64,000 bases of DNA from Candidatus Dormiibacterota bacterium. Lineage in GTDB: Bacteria > Chloroflexota > Dormibacteria > CF-121. Every line of letters starts with the position of its first letter. Positions within the stretch are counted from its first letter, which is position 1. Of this stretch, positions 9,090 through 17,666 are shown piece by piece. Location: the NCBI GenBank assembly GCA_035544955.1, contig DASZZN010000037.1, positions 1 through 64,000 of the forward strand. The letters are read 5' to 3'. Made by a program: the position numbers and the translations under genes. The notes beneath the pieces were generated by a model. It did not search any database, was not told where the DNA came from, and saw only the letters and a program-made list of their open reading frames with translations.

Positions 9090-9724
9090 CACGACGTCGG
9101 GACGAAGCGCAACCGATCGCCTGGCTTGAAGCGCGCCGGCGGATCGGCCGCCGGGTCGAAGAGCCGCAGGGCGGTTCGGCCGATGAGATTCCATCCGCCC
9201 GGGCTCTCGACCGCGTAGATTCCCGTTTGCCGGCCCGCGATCCCGATCGATCCGGCAGACACCCGAAGGCGGGGAGACGCCAAGCGTGGCACCGCAAGCT
9301 GGTCGGGGAGCACACCGCAGTAGGTGAAACCAGGGGCGAAACCGACGCAGTAGACGAGGTACTCGCGGCCGGCGTGCGCCTCGACCACTCCCGCAGGCGT
9401 CAGGTTGGTCTTGAGCGCGACGTCCGCCAGGTCCGGTCCGTCGTATCGGGTGGGGACGTCGACGACAGCGCCGAACGGGACCGATGCATCAACCTGCCCC
9501 TCGAGCTGGCGGATGCTGGCCTCCAAGCGAGCTGCGTCCGTGACGTCCGGGTCGTAGTGGCAGAGGAGCGCCGCGTAGGCGGGCACGGTGCTAACGAGTC
9601 CTGTCGGCCGGCGGTCTTGAAGAGTCTGGTCGACTGCGAGGACCCTGCCCAGCAGCTCGGGATCAATGGCGGCTCCCAGCGTGACCAAGAGCGCCCGATC
9701 GCCAGCCGGTGTGACTTGCCACAT
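9089..9724 (-). CDS. pxpB: 5-oxoprolinase subunit B (PxpB, KipI-like)
   Basis: This 211-residue allophanate-hydrolase-subunit-1 family protein shows MWQVTPAGDRALLV at the N-terminus, CVGFAPGFTYCG at about residue 130 and the C-terminal pattern GRQTGIYAVESPGGWNLIGRT. It is coupled to pxpC by a TGATG overlap. The family acts in 5-oxoproline hydrolysis, or as a kinase inhibitor in Bacillus; the pairing with pxpC favours the former. Confidence 0.9.
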   Translation of the reverse strand: MWQVTPAGDRALLVTLGAAIDPELLGRVLAVDQTLQDRRPTGLVSTVPAYAALLCHYDPDVTDAARLEASIRQLEGQVDASVPFGAVVDVPTRYDGPDLADVALKTNLTPAGVVEAHAGREYLVYCVGFAPGFTYCGVLPDQLAVPRLASPRLRVSAGSIGIAGRQTGIYAVESPGGWNLIGRTALRLFDPAADPPARFKPGDRLRFVPTS

Positions 9725-9767
9725 GCTGAGGACTCTACTTGTGCGGCTCTACGGGCATGCGGATTGC

Positions 9768-10970
9768 TCAGTGAGACAACTGCTCGCGCAACGCCGCAAC
9801 CGTGCCCAGCTGTCCCTCGACGTGCTCTCGAGCCTGGCGGGAGCCGTCAGCGCCGAGCTCGATCAGCTTGTCTTCGAAATCCGCAGAAGCTTCGTTGAGG
9901 AGGCGGTCGGCGTCCTCCCGCCTCCCCTGTTGATGTCGCAGAACCGCGAGGAAATACTTGGCCTTCGCGCGATCGACGGACACTGCGGGCGTAGCGGGGA
10001 CCGCGAGAGCTTCTAAGAGCATTCGCTCCGCAGCGATGAAATCACCTTCGTGGCGCAACTCATCCGCGGCGGTCCGGAGGGCCACGATGACGGCTGCCAT
10101 GTCGCCGCCTCGCCGGGCGGCACCCGCGGCACGTGTCAAGTGCTCAGCGGCTTCCCGATGCTGCCGGGCCGCGCCCGCGATGACCCCGATGTGGAGCTGC
10201 GCCCGCGCTTCGACCGCATCGTTGCCAGCCGCCACGGCCGCAGCCGCAACCTCGATGAGCAGGGACCTGGCGACGCCGACGTCACCGCTTTGGGACATGA
10301 GCACACCACGCTCGAGCTCGGCCCCCAACGCTCCAGCGGAAAGGCCAGCTCGCCGGAACGACGTCGCCGTCTCCTCAAAGGCCCGGACGGCCTCGTCGAC
10401 CCGATCGGCGGCATTCAGCGCTGTGGCAAGCAGTGCCTGGGCCGCGCCGCGCTCGCTGTCGCCAAGGTCGGGAAGCCGAAGAACACTCCTGAGGATCGCG
10501 ATCGCCTCATCGGCACGGTGCAACTTGAGCGCACGTTCCGCGGCGGTGGCACCGATGACGAAGCGCGCCCGCGTCGGATGGGCCATCCGCTGGATTAGGG
10601 CCTCCGAGTCGCGACTCAAGGTTGCGGCTGCATCTGCGCGGCCCTGGTCAGCCTCGATAAAGCCGAGGAGGGCGAGGGCGCGTGCTCGGATGTCGAGCGA
10701 GCCCTCATGCGATGCGACACGTCGTGGCCACAGACGAGTTGGTCGGTCGATCCACGCACCGGACACCGCGGCGGCGACCGATGCCGCTGCCCACGCGTAG
10801 CGCGACTTCCCGTCGGTGTAGGCGCCAGTTGCCTCAGCAATCAGTACGCCGAGCTCTTTCCCTGGGGCTGGCTCCGGCGGAACTACCGAAGCTAGGTCAC
10901 GTGCTCGTTCGAGGCTGACGCGGCCCTCCTCCACATCAAGCGTGAGCTGACGCAATACCCCGCCGGCCAT
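9768..10970 (-). CDS. TPR-like helical repeat protein
   Basis: This 400-residue, Ala/Arg/Leu-rich protein has repeated helix pairs of tetratricopeptide type, for example ARALALLGFIEADQGRADA, AQALLATALNAADRVDEA and AKYFLAVLRHQQGRREDA. It lacks a signal peptide, membrane helix or catalytic motif. It probably serves as a cytoplasmic interaction scaffold. Nothing in the neighbourhood identifies its partner. Confidence 0.7.
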   Translation of the reverse strand: MAGGVLRQLTLDVEEGRVSLERARDLASVVPPEPAPGKELGVLIAEATGAYTDGKSRYAWAAASVAAAVSGAWIDRPTRLWPRRVASHEGSLDIRARALALLGFIEADQGRADAAATLSRDSEALIQRMAHPTRARFVIGATAAERALKLHRADEAIAILRSVLRLPDLGDSERGAAQALLATALNAADRVDEAVRAFEETATSFRRAGLSAGALGAELERGVLMSQSGDVGVARSLLIEVAAAAVAAGNDAVEARAQLHIGVIAGAARQHREAAEHLTRAAGAARRGGDMAAVIVALRTAADELRHEGDFIAAERMLLEALAVPATPAVSVDRAKAKYFLAVLRHQQGRREDADRLLNEASADFEDKLIELGADGSRQAREHVEGQLGTVAALREQLSH

Positions 10971-11041
10971 GGCAGGACAACGCAGCTACCCGAGATTGGC
11001 TTGCTCAGAGTCCACCAAGGAAACGTCCGACCTGCCACTCA

Positions 11042-11479
11042 CTACCGGGCATCAGCCTCCTCCATATCCTTGGCGGTTAGGAGATGAGTGAGAGCGTCGG
11101 GGATCTTCCCCTGCCTGAGCAGCGACAGCGCTAGTAAGAGGTGTGGCGCCGAGCCTGGGACTCCGTTCGCTAGGGCCGCTTCAAACCAATGCTGCGCGTC
11201 GGCCCCGTTTTCAGCTTCGTACGCTTCCAGGCCCTTGCGTATGTCTGGACTGTCCGGAATTGGAATCGAGAAGTGGAGGCAATCTTCGATCGCCCCGCCG
11301 GCGGGCCCGTAGAGTTGCTGCGGCCAGCACGCCAGCGCGTAGGAGAGCCAGGCGAGCGACGCCTTTGGCGTGAGCTTGGCCGCCATGGCAAACGACGCCT
11401 GAGCCTCCGGCCACCGGGCGTTCTGGGCGAAGGCATCCCCTTCGGCCAGATAGTGACCGGCCCGCTCGATGTCGCTCAC
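11042..11479 (-). CDS. Small TPR protein
   Basis: This 145-residue soluble protein holds two or three TPR-like units (YLAEGDAFAQNARWPEAQASF, YEAENGADAQHWFEAALA, LLLALSLLRQGKIPDALTHL). Its ATG overlaps the stop of the upstream membrane protein by 4 bp (ATGA), so the two are co-translated. No enzymatic motif is visible. Confidence 0.75.
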   Translation of the reverse strand: MSDIERAGHYLAEGDAFAQNARWPEAQASFAMAAKLTPKASLAWLSYALACWPQQLYGPAGGAIEDCLHFSIPIPDSPDIRKGLEAYEAENGADAQHWFEAALANGVPGSAPHLLLALSLLRQGKIPDALTHLLTAKDMEEADAR

Positions 11480-12735
11480 GGGGTCGAGCTTAGCGACTGC
11501 CGCCGTTCTGAGCCTGGCTCTTGCCGCCGGAGCCGGATTACCAGCGCGACTGCGAGGACGGAAAGGATTACGCCCATCGCGACCCCTTCATCAAGCCGAA
11601 CTCGTTGAGCGGTCGCCTCCATCTCGTACTCCGTGAGCAGCGTGCCGATGATGGCGATGAGCGGGATCGCGGCCCCGATGAGGCGGCGCCCCCAGGCCAG
11701 GGCACCGGTCTGCCCCAGCCACCAAACCGCCCCGAGGACGTAGGCGTCCAGAAAATAGTATGGCCACACGCTCTTCGCCAGCAAGGGCAGCGTCAGGGCC
11801 GTCAATGCGAGAAGGCCGTAGATATCCCGCGATGAGGGCCCGAGGTCTTTGCGTCCGACGATCACGATCAGACTCAACAGTGCGGAAAACCCGAGGACGA
11901 AGAGCACGTCCCAGTGTTGAGGCACCCACAGGTAGGGGGTCCCGACAAACAGCTGCCAGGGATTCCCGCCACCCACCGGAAGGCTGCCGCGATGCGTGAC
12001 GAGGGAGTAGATCGTGTCCGTTGGATCGGCCAGCAGGAACGGCAACACCCCGAGCGCGACGGTGAGAGTGGCGCTCCCAGCCAGCCAGGCCACGGCCCGC
12101 CATCGGCCTTTCGCCAGCAGCAGGAGTCCCAATGGAAGGAGCGAGAGCGCGGCGAGGCTCCGCGTCAGGATGGCCAGCCCGAAGGTGATACCCGCCGCCG
12201 CGAACCGGCCGTTGCCGAGGCTACGCACCCCCAGAAGGACGAGCCAGAGCGTCATGGGCTGCTCGATATGTCCGTAACCAAGCACGCTCATCCACAGGGT
12301 CGGAGATGCGACAAAGACACCGTAAGCCAGGACTCGCGAGAGCCCCTCGAGCCTGGCCCCCCGCAACCGATCGATGGCGGCAACCGCTTCCCGGGCCATC
12401 AACAGGCTGAAGATCGAAAACACGCCCAGGATCAGCAGGCGCCGCAGACCGACATCGTCCATCCACCCGAGCCGTGACGCGAGCGCGACCACGGGCGTGA
12501 GGGGAACCAGCCCGAGCGGTCCGTTGTCATTCGCGATGATCGCCCAGTAACGCACCGTGTAGATCAACAATGGATGGCCGCCCAGCGCGATCCGCACCGC
12601 GGGCAAAAAGAAATTGTCGAGGTCATTCGGTGGCACCGTCCATAGCCATCCGGCAATCGCCCAAACCACGGCATACCCGAACCCGAGCGCCCAACTCGCG
12701 GCCCGCGTTACTGCCCGATTCACCGCTGGCGCCAC
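11476..12735 (-). CDS. Polytopic membrane protein, probable GT-C/mannosyltransferase-like
   Basis: This 419-residue protein has about ten hydrophobic helices. The first loop carries PPNDLDNFFLPAVRIALGGHPLLIY, with a DxD-like acidic pair after helix 1 as in GT-C or GT87 polyprenyl-phosphate-sugar transferases. The C-terminus ends in a charged cytoplasmic tail. The family call is tentative because only topology and the loop pattern support it. It overlaps the following TPR gene. Confidence 0.6.
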   Translation of the reverse strand: MAPAVNRAVTRAASWALGFGYAVVWAIAGWLWTVPPNDLDNFFLPAVRIALGGHPLLIYTVRYWAIIANDNGPLGLVPLTPVVALASRLGWMDDVGLRRLLILGVFSIFSLLMAREAVAAIDRLRGARLEGLSRVLAYGVFVASPTLWMSVLGYGHIEQPMTLWLVLLGVRSLGNGRFAAAGITFGLAILTRSLAALSLLPLGLLLLAKGRWRAVAWLAGSATLTVALGVLPFLLADPTDTIYSLVTHRGSLPVGGGNPWQLFVGTPYLWVPQHWDVLFVLGFSALLSLIVIVGRKDLGPSSRDIYGLLALTALTLPLLAKSVWPYYFLDAYVLGAVWWLGQTGALAWGRRLIGAAIPLIAIIGTLLTEYEMEATAQRVRLDEGVAMGVILSVLAVALVIRLRRQEPGSERRQSLSSTP

Positions 12736-12746
12736 CTCGCCTGAGA

Positions 12747-13961
12747 TCAGCGTTTCGAAATTTTCCCGGCCAGCACGGTTGCGTCCTCGCCGACGCCGAG
12801 GAACGTGGCCGACTTCCGCTTGCGCTGAAAGTGCACGCCCATGAAATGCAGTCCGGGCACGGTCGTACTGGAGCCATCCTGCTGGATGGGGAAACCCTCG
12901 TCGTCGAATGCCTGCGGAAACCTCACCCAGCTCGCGTAATCGGGCCGAAACCCGGTGGTAAAGATGACCGTGCCGAAATCACTGATTGGCACGCTCTCCT
13001 GGGCGTCGCCGACGAACGCCGGCGGCCGCGGCATCTCGGGAGGGCGCAGGGATCGTGCGGCGCACGCCTTGACGATGAGCTCGCAGCTCTCCGCCCATCG
13101 CGTGTCGCCAAAGGCCACCGACTCGGCCAGGTCGGGCGCGAAGTGAGCACGACCGTCGGCCACCCCGATGAAACGGCCCAGCAACTCAACGCCCTGGGCT
13201 TGCAGCGTACGGTAGTTCAGGTCGTGACCTCCCCCGCGACCACTCATCTGCGGATTGGATAGCAGCCGCCAGCGTGGGCTCGGCAGGTCGCCCAACCTCA
13301 CGTCGAAGAAGGGCGTCTCATTGAGCCAGGCGATCGTGTCGCGTCCCTCGAGTCGACGCGGAATCCACGGGGCGCGCCCGCATGCGAGGGACACGCCCCG
13401 ACCAGCCTCGAGGACTTCTTCAGCCAGTTGGCACCCGGTCTGGCCGCTGCCCACGATCAGCACGTTCCCGGGCGGTAGTGCCGTGGGGTTGGAGTAGTGC
13501 TCCGCGTCGATGGCGTTGACCGAGGCGGGAAGCTGGGCGGCTGCCGCGGGCCGGTGGGGTTTCTGGTATCCACCCGACGCGAGGACGACGTCCCTCGCAC
13601 GGATCTCACCCGATGATGTTCGGAGGAGAAAGCCCCCATGTTCCCCGGCCTCGAGGCTGGTCACCGCCACACCTTCACGCACCGGTGCCCGAAAGCTGTC
13701 CGCGTAGGCGACGAGGTGACTGACGATCTCGCTCTTCGGCATGAAGCCGTCGGGATCATCGCCGCGGTAGCGGCCGCCGGGCAGTTGGACCGTCCAGTTG
13801 GGAATGACGAGGCAGAAGCTGTCCCAGCGCCCACGCCAGGTCTCGCCGACCCGGCCCCGCTCGAGAACGACGTGGTCAACACCCCCGGCCGCGAGCTCGT
13901 GACTCAGCGAAAGGCCAGCCTGTCCAGCGCCGACGATCACCGTGTCGACGGCCGGCTTCAT
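12747..13961 (-). CDS. FAD/NAD(P)-dependent flavin monooxygenase-like oxidoreductase
   Basis: This protein of about 404 residues has an N-terminal FAD-binding Rossmann motif (VIVGAGQAGLS) and a second dinucleotide motif (VLIVGSGQTGCQLAEE) near residue 165, the CzcO/FMO-like arrangement. RGDDPDGFMPKSEIVSHL and the C-terminal LHFMGVHFQRKRKSATFLGVG resemble the MSMEG_0569-type family. I start at the second Met (MKPAVDTVIVGAG); an ATG ten codons upstream at 13991 is possible. The substrate is unknown. Confidence 0.82.
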   Translation of the reverse strand: MKPAVDTVIVGAGQAGLSLSHELAAGGVDHVVLERGRVGETWRGRWDSFCLVIPNWTVQLPGGRYRGDDPDGFMPKSEIVSHLVAYADSFRAPVREGVAVTSLEAGEHGGFLLRTSSGEIRARDVVLASGGYQKPHRPAAAAQLPASVNAIDAEHYSNPTALPPGNVLIVGSGQTGCQLAEEVLEAGRGVSLACGRAPWIPRRLEGRDTIAWLNETPFFDVRLGDLPSPRWRLLSNPQMSGRGGGHDLNYRTLQAQGVELLGRFIGVADGRAHFAPDLAESVAFGDTRWAESCELIVKACAARSLRPPEMPRPPAFVGDAQESVPISDFGTVIFTTGFRPDYASWVRFPQAFDDEGFPIQQDGSSTTVPGLHFMGVHFQRKRKSATFLGVGEDATVLAGKISKR

Positions 13962-14066
13962 CGACTGCCGCCCCGCCACATCGGGTAGCATAGGGGCTCG
14001 CGGCCCGGCAGGCGCCGCCGACGCCGCGTTCGCATGGGCGCCGAGTCTGCCCTGGGAGGGGATTCC

Positions 14067-15065
14067 ATGTTCGGAAAGCGGTCGATCCTACCTCTATTCA
14101 TTCTTATTGCTCTTCTCATGTCCGCCTGCGGCTCGCCGACCTCATCCGGATCCAGCACCAAGTACAGCGGCACGATCCACATCGCGTCCTCGACCTGGAC
14201 CGGATATGCGCTCATCTACCTCGCCAATGCGAAAGGCATCTGGAAGCAGCACGGTCTGGACGTCAACTTCAAGGACGTCGAGGACCCCAACGACCGCTTC
14301 ATCGCGCTGGCTGCCGGGCGCCTCGAAGGCATGGCCTCGACCGTTGACGCGTTTGCGCGCCAGCAATCGAACGGTGTCGCCGCGGTAGAGGTCTTTCCCA
14401 TCGACGCTTCAGTTGGTGGTGATGGCATTCTCGCCGCCAACACGATCCAGAACGTGGCTGACCTGAAAGGCAAGACGGTCGGCGTCAACCAGGGTTCGGT
14501 CTCGGAATGGTTCCTGGCCCAGGTCCTGGAGAAGAACGGGCTACACCTCTCCGACGTGAAGGAACAAAACATGACGTCGGGAGCAGCCGGCGCGGCATTC
14601 GTAGCCTCGAAGATCGACGTTGCCGTAACCTGGGAGCCGTGGCTCAGTCGAGCCAAGACCCGGACCGATGGTCACATCCTGGTATCTTCCCAGCAATATC
14701 CCGACTTGATCATGGACAGCTTCGCCTTCCGCAAGGACTTCATCCAGAAGTACCCCGATACGGTCAAGGACTTCATGAAGGCCTACTACGACACCTTCAC
14801 CTTTATGAGCGCGAATCAGACGGAATCGCTGAAGATCATCGGCGATGCCGTCGGCGAAAAAGCCGCTGACGTCATGGCTGACCTCGGCACCCTGCAACTG
14901 TTCGATCTCCCGAAGGGGAAAGAGGTCATGGGAACCGCCGCCAGCCACGGCAAGATCTACGACAACGTCAAGGCCGCAGCCGATTTCTGGAAGGCCCAGG
15001 GCAAGATCGACACGACAGTCAAGCCAAGCGACGCGGTCGATCCCAGCTTCATCAACAGCTTGTAG
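14067..15065 (+). CDS. ABC transporter substrate-binding lipoprotein, NMT1/SsuA/TauA type
   Basis: This 332-residue lipoprotein has the lipobox LLMSAC at its N-terminus and an NMT1-like periplasmic-binding fold (IHIASSTWTGYALIYLANAKGIWKQHGLDV, TVGVNQGSVSEWFLAQVL). The ATG is preceded by GGGAGGGG at good spacing; an upstream in-frame ATG at 14034 would bury the signal peptide. It heads a four-gene transcription unit with permease, ATPase and ureohydrolase. The fold class binds nitrate, sulfonates, thiamine precursors or guanidinium-like ligands; context favours a guanidino compound. Confidence 0.9.
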   Translation: MFGKRSILPLFILIALLMSACGSPTSSGSSTKYSGTIHIASSTWTGYALIYLANAKGIWKQHGLDVNFKDVEDPNDRFIALAAGRLEGMASTVDAFARQQSNGVAAVEVFPIDASVGGDGILAANTIQNVADLKGKTVGVNQGSVSEWFLAQVLEKNGLHLSDVKEQNMTSGAAGAAFVASKIDVAVTWEPWLSRAKTRTDGHILVSSQQYPDLIMDSFAFRKDFIQKYPDTVKDFMKAYYDTFTFMSANQTESLKIIGDAVGEKAADVMADLGTLQLFDLPKGKEVMGTAASHGKIYDNVKAAADFWKAQGKIDTTVKPSDAVDPSFINSL

Positions 15066-15071
15066 GGACTC

Positions 15072-15938
15072 GTGAGCGAACGGGTCCCCGCGACCCAGGC
15101 GGCGCCGGCTAGTCCTGCCCGAGTGCAGCGCCGGCGCCGCGGGCTCCTCCGAACCTATCTGACGCCAAAGCAGGCAATTCCAGGGCCAGCCAGATTAGTG
15201 CTTGGCATTGGCAGCTTCGTCGTCATCATCACGCTCTGGAGCGTCGGATCCGTCCTCATCGACAATCCCCTCTTTCTGCCGAGCCTGCCACGTGTCGGCA
15301 AAACCTGGATCGATATGGTGCAGCACCAGCACTTCCTCGACGATGTCGCCTGGAGCACATTCCGGATCGTTACAGGATTTCTGATTGCTGCAGCGATGGC
15401 GGTGCCGCTTGGGCTCCTCATGGGCTCGTTCGAGGTGGTGCGTTCGTTCTTTCAGCCACCGATCAACGCGATCCGTTATATGCCCGCGTCGGCCTTCATC
15501 GTTCTGCTGATCGTGCTCGTGGGCATTGGTGAGGAGGAGAAGCTGACGCTTATCTGGATCGGCGTTTTCTTCCAGCTCGTGCTGATGGTGATGGACATCG
15601 CCCACCGCGTCCCGGACGAGATGCTCAATGTCGCCTATACCCTCGGGGCATCGCGCTGGAAGGTCTTTCATAAGGTGTTCCTGCCTGCCACCTTCCCCGA
15701 AGTCGTGGACGCGCTGCGCATCACGATCGGCTGGGCCTGGACTTACCTGATCGTCGCGGAACTTCTGGCGGCCGACCGCGGGATTGGCACCTTCATCCTC
15801 ATCTCCGAGCGGTATCTACGGACGGATAGCATCATCGCCGCCATCATCACCATCGGGATCCTCGGCCTGATCACGGACACGATCTTCGGCCTTATCCATC
15901 GCTGGGCGTTCCCCTATGTCGAAAAGGTCCACCAATGA
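15072..15938 (+). CDS. ABC transporter permease (SsuC/TauC type)
   Basis: This 288-residue inner-membrane protein has about six helices and the EAA-type loop in VAYTLGASRWKVFHKVFLP, which contacts the ATPase. The GTG start at 15072 lies 6 bp after the binding-protein stop. Its end overlaps the ATPase start by 4 bp (ATGA). Confidence 0.92.
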   Translation: MSERVPATQAAPASPARVQRRRRGLLRTYLTPKQAIPGPARLVLGIGSFVVIITLWSVGSVLIDNPLFLPSLPRVGKTWIDMVQHQHFLDDVAWSTFRIVTGFLIAAAMAVPLGLLMGSFEVVRSFFQPPINAIRYMPASAFIVLLIVLVGIGEEEKLTLIWIGVFFQLVLMVMDIAHRVPDEMLNVAYTLGASRWKVFHKVFLPATFPEVVDALRITIGWAWTYLIVAELLAADRGIGTFILISERYLRTDSIIAAIITIGILGLITDTIFGLIHRWAFPYVEKVHQ

Positions 15939-16726
15939 GCGAGATCCGCTTTGTCGACGTCGCCATGAACTACCGTACCCGGCGGGGCGAGGTGCGTGCC
16001 TTGCAGCAAATCTCACTGACGGTGCCGGACGGAGAGTTTGCCTGTATCGTCGGGCCATCGGGTTGCGGCAAGTCGACGCTCCTCAGCATCGCGGCCGGTC
16101 TTGTCACCCCCACCGAAGGTGAAGTCCTGGTCGACGGCAAGCCCGCGTACTCGCCCGGCGCCGACCGGGGCATGGTGTTCCAGTCCTATTCGCTGTATCC
16201 GTGGCTCTCGGTTCGGCGCAACATCGAGTTCGGCCTCGAGGTCAAGCGCACCCCGAAGCCGGAGCGAAAACGCCAGTCGAGTGAACTGATCCGCCTGATG
16301 AAGCTCGACGGGTTCGCCGAGGCCTATCCGAAGGCCCTGTCCGGTGGCATGAAGCAGAGGGTGGCGATCGCTCGGGCCCTCGCCAACGATCCCGAGGTGC
16401 TGCTCATGGACGAACCCTTTGGCGCGCTGGATGCCCTGACCCGCCAGATCATGCAGGAGATGCTGACCGATCTCTGGCAACGCTATCGCAAGACCGTGCT
16501 CTTCGTCACCCACGACATCGATGAGGCGATCTTCCTGGGCGACGTGATCTACATCATGACCAACCGTCCCGGCCGCGTCCGCACCACCCTTACCGTCGAT
16601 CTGCCGCGGCCGCGGACCTTCGACATGGTGGGCGGGCCTCGGTTCGCCGAGCTGCGCAATCAGGTGGTGGGCATCATCCACGAAGAGAGCATGAAGGCAG
16701 TCGAATCGGAGCTCGCTCGTGCCTAA
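15935..16726 (+). CDS. ABC transporter ATP-binding protein (SsuB/TauB type)
   Basis: This 263-residue ATPase has Walker A GPSGCGKST, the signature LSGGMKQRVAIARAL, Walker B VLLMDEPFGALD and the switch His in FVTHDIDEA. The Q-loop is in VFQSYSLYPW. It energises the coupled permease. The GTG of the following ureohydrolase gene lies within its last codons. Confidence 0.95.
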   Translation: MSEIRFVDVAMNYRTRRGEVRALQQISLTVPDGEFACIVGPSGCGKSTLLSIAAGLVTPTEGEVLVDGKPAYSPGADRGMVFQSYSLYPWLSVRRNIEFGLEVKRTPKPERKRQSSELIRLMKLDGFAEAYPKALSGGMKQRVAIARALANDPEVLLMDEPFGALDALTRQIMQEMLTDLWQRYRKTVLFVTHDIDEAIFLGDVIYIMTNRPGRVRTTLTVDLPRPRTFDMVGGPRFAELRNQVVGIIHEESMKAVESELARA

Positions 16727-17666
16727 ATACCGGCCGGTGGATGCGATGAAGGCGCCGCGCTTCACCGGGATCGCGAGCTTCATGCGCCTGCCCCAGGTGA
16801 GCGAGATGGACGGCGTCGACGCCGCCATCGTGGGAATCCCCTTCGATACCGGCGCCAGCTATCGGATCGGCGGACGTTTCGGACCGGCGGCCATCCGCGA
16901 GGCGTCGCGATTGCTGCGCCCCTACCACGTCGAGCACGAGATCGAGATCTTCGATCATCTCTCGGTGGTGGACACCGGCGACCTGGCCGTGATCCCGGGG
17001 AACATGCAGGCGAGTTACCAGGTCATGCTGGATGGGCTTCGTCCCATCCTGGACGCCGGCGTCGTTCCCCTGGCGATCGGCGGAGACCATTCCATCACGC
17101 TCGGCGAACTGCGCGCCGTCGCCAAACGGCACGGCCCGGTCGGGTTGATCGACTTCGACTCGCACACCGACACCTGGGACCACTATTGGGGCGAGCGCTA
17201 CACCCATGGCACCTGGTGCAAGCGCGCGATCGAGGAGGGCCTGATCGACACTGGGCGGGCAGTGCAGCTGGGGATCCGCGGATCGCTCTACGGCTCCGAG
17301 GATCGGGGCGGGGCACGGGCGCTCGGACTCCACCTGATTCCCACCGAGGAGCTGCTGCAACGTGGCGTCGACGCGGTGCTCCCGGAAGTTCACCAGCGCA
17401 TCGGCAGCGGCCCTGTCTTCCTCAGTTTCGACATCGATTTCGTCGATCCGGGCTTTGCTCCTGGCACCGGAACGCCGGAGGTCGGGGGACCGAGCAGCCG
17501 CGATGCCCTGCGGCTGGTTCGCGGACTTCGCGGCATCGACTTCGTCGGCTTCGACCTGGTCGAAGTGCAGCCGCAGTACGACCATGGTGAAGTCACGTCC
17601 CTGCTGGCAGGGACGCTGCTACACGAGTTCCTCGCGCTGCTGGCTCTCGCCGCTAGAGGTGACTGA
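16719..17666 (+). CDS. Ureohydrolase (agmatinase/arginase family)
   Basis: This 315-residue binuclear-metal hydrolase has all six metal ligands: His124 in IGGDHS, Asp147/His149/Asp151 in DFDSHTD, and Asp238/Asp240 in SFDIDFVDPGFAPGTGTPE. These enzymes hydrolyse guanidino groups to release urea (agmatinase, guanidinobutyrase, guanidine hydrolase). DSHTDTWD differs from the usual DAHxD of agmatinases. The GTG start at 16719 overlaps the ABC ATPase gene by 8 bp, so it is translated with the importer and likely acts on the imported compound. The exact substrate cannot be read from sequence. Confidence 0.9.
   Translation: MPKYRPVDAMKAPRFTGIASFMRLPQVSEMDGVDAAIVGIPFDTGASYRIGGRFGPAAIREASRLLRPYHVEHEIEIFDHLSVVDTGDLAVIPGNMQASYQVMLDGLRPILDAGVVPLAIGGDHSITLGELRAVAKRHGPVGLIDFDSHTDTWDHYWGERYTHGTWCKRAIEEGLIDTGRAVQLGIRGSLYGSEDRGGARALGLHLIPTEELLQRGVDAVLPEVHQRIGSGPVFLSFDIDFVDPGFAPGTGTPEVGGPSSRDALRLVRGLRGIDFVGFDLVEVQPQYDHGEVTSLLAGTLLHEFLALLALAARGD

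Noticed and set aside
13992-14066. Guanidine-I (ykkC) riboswitch upstream of the ABC/ureohydrolase operon
   Set aside because: The gap is only about 75 bp and none of the conserved riboswitch blocks is visible.
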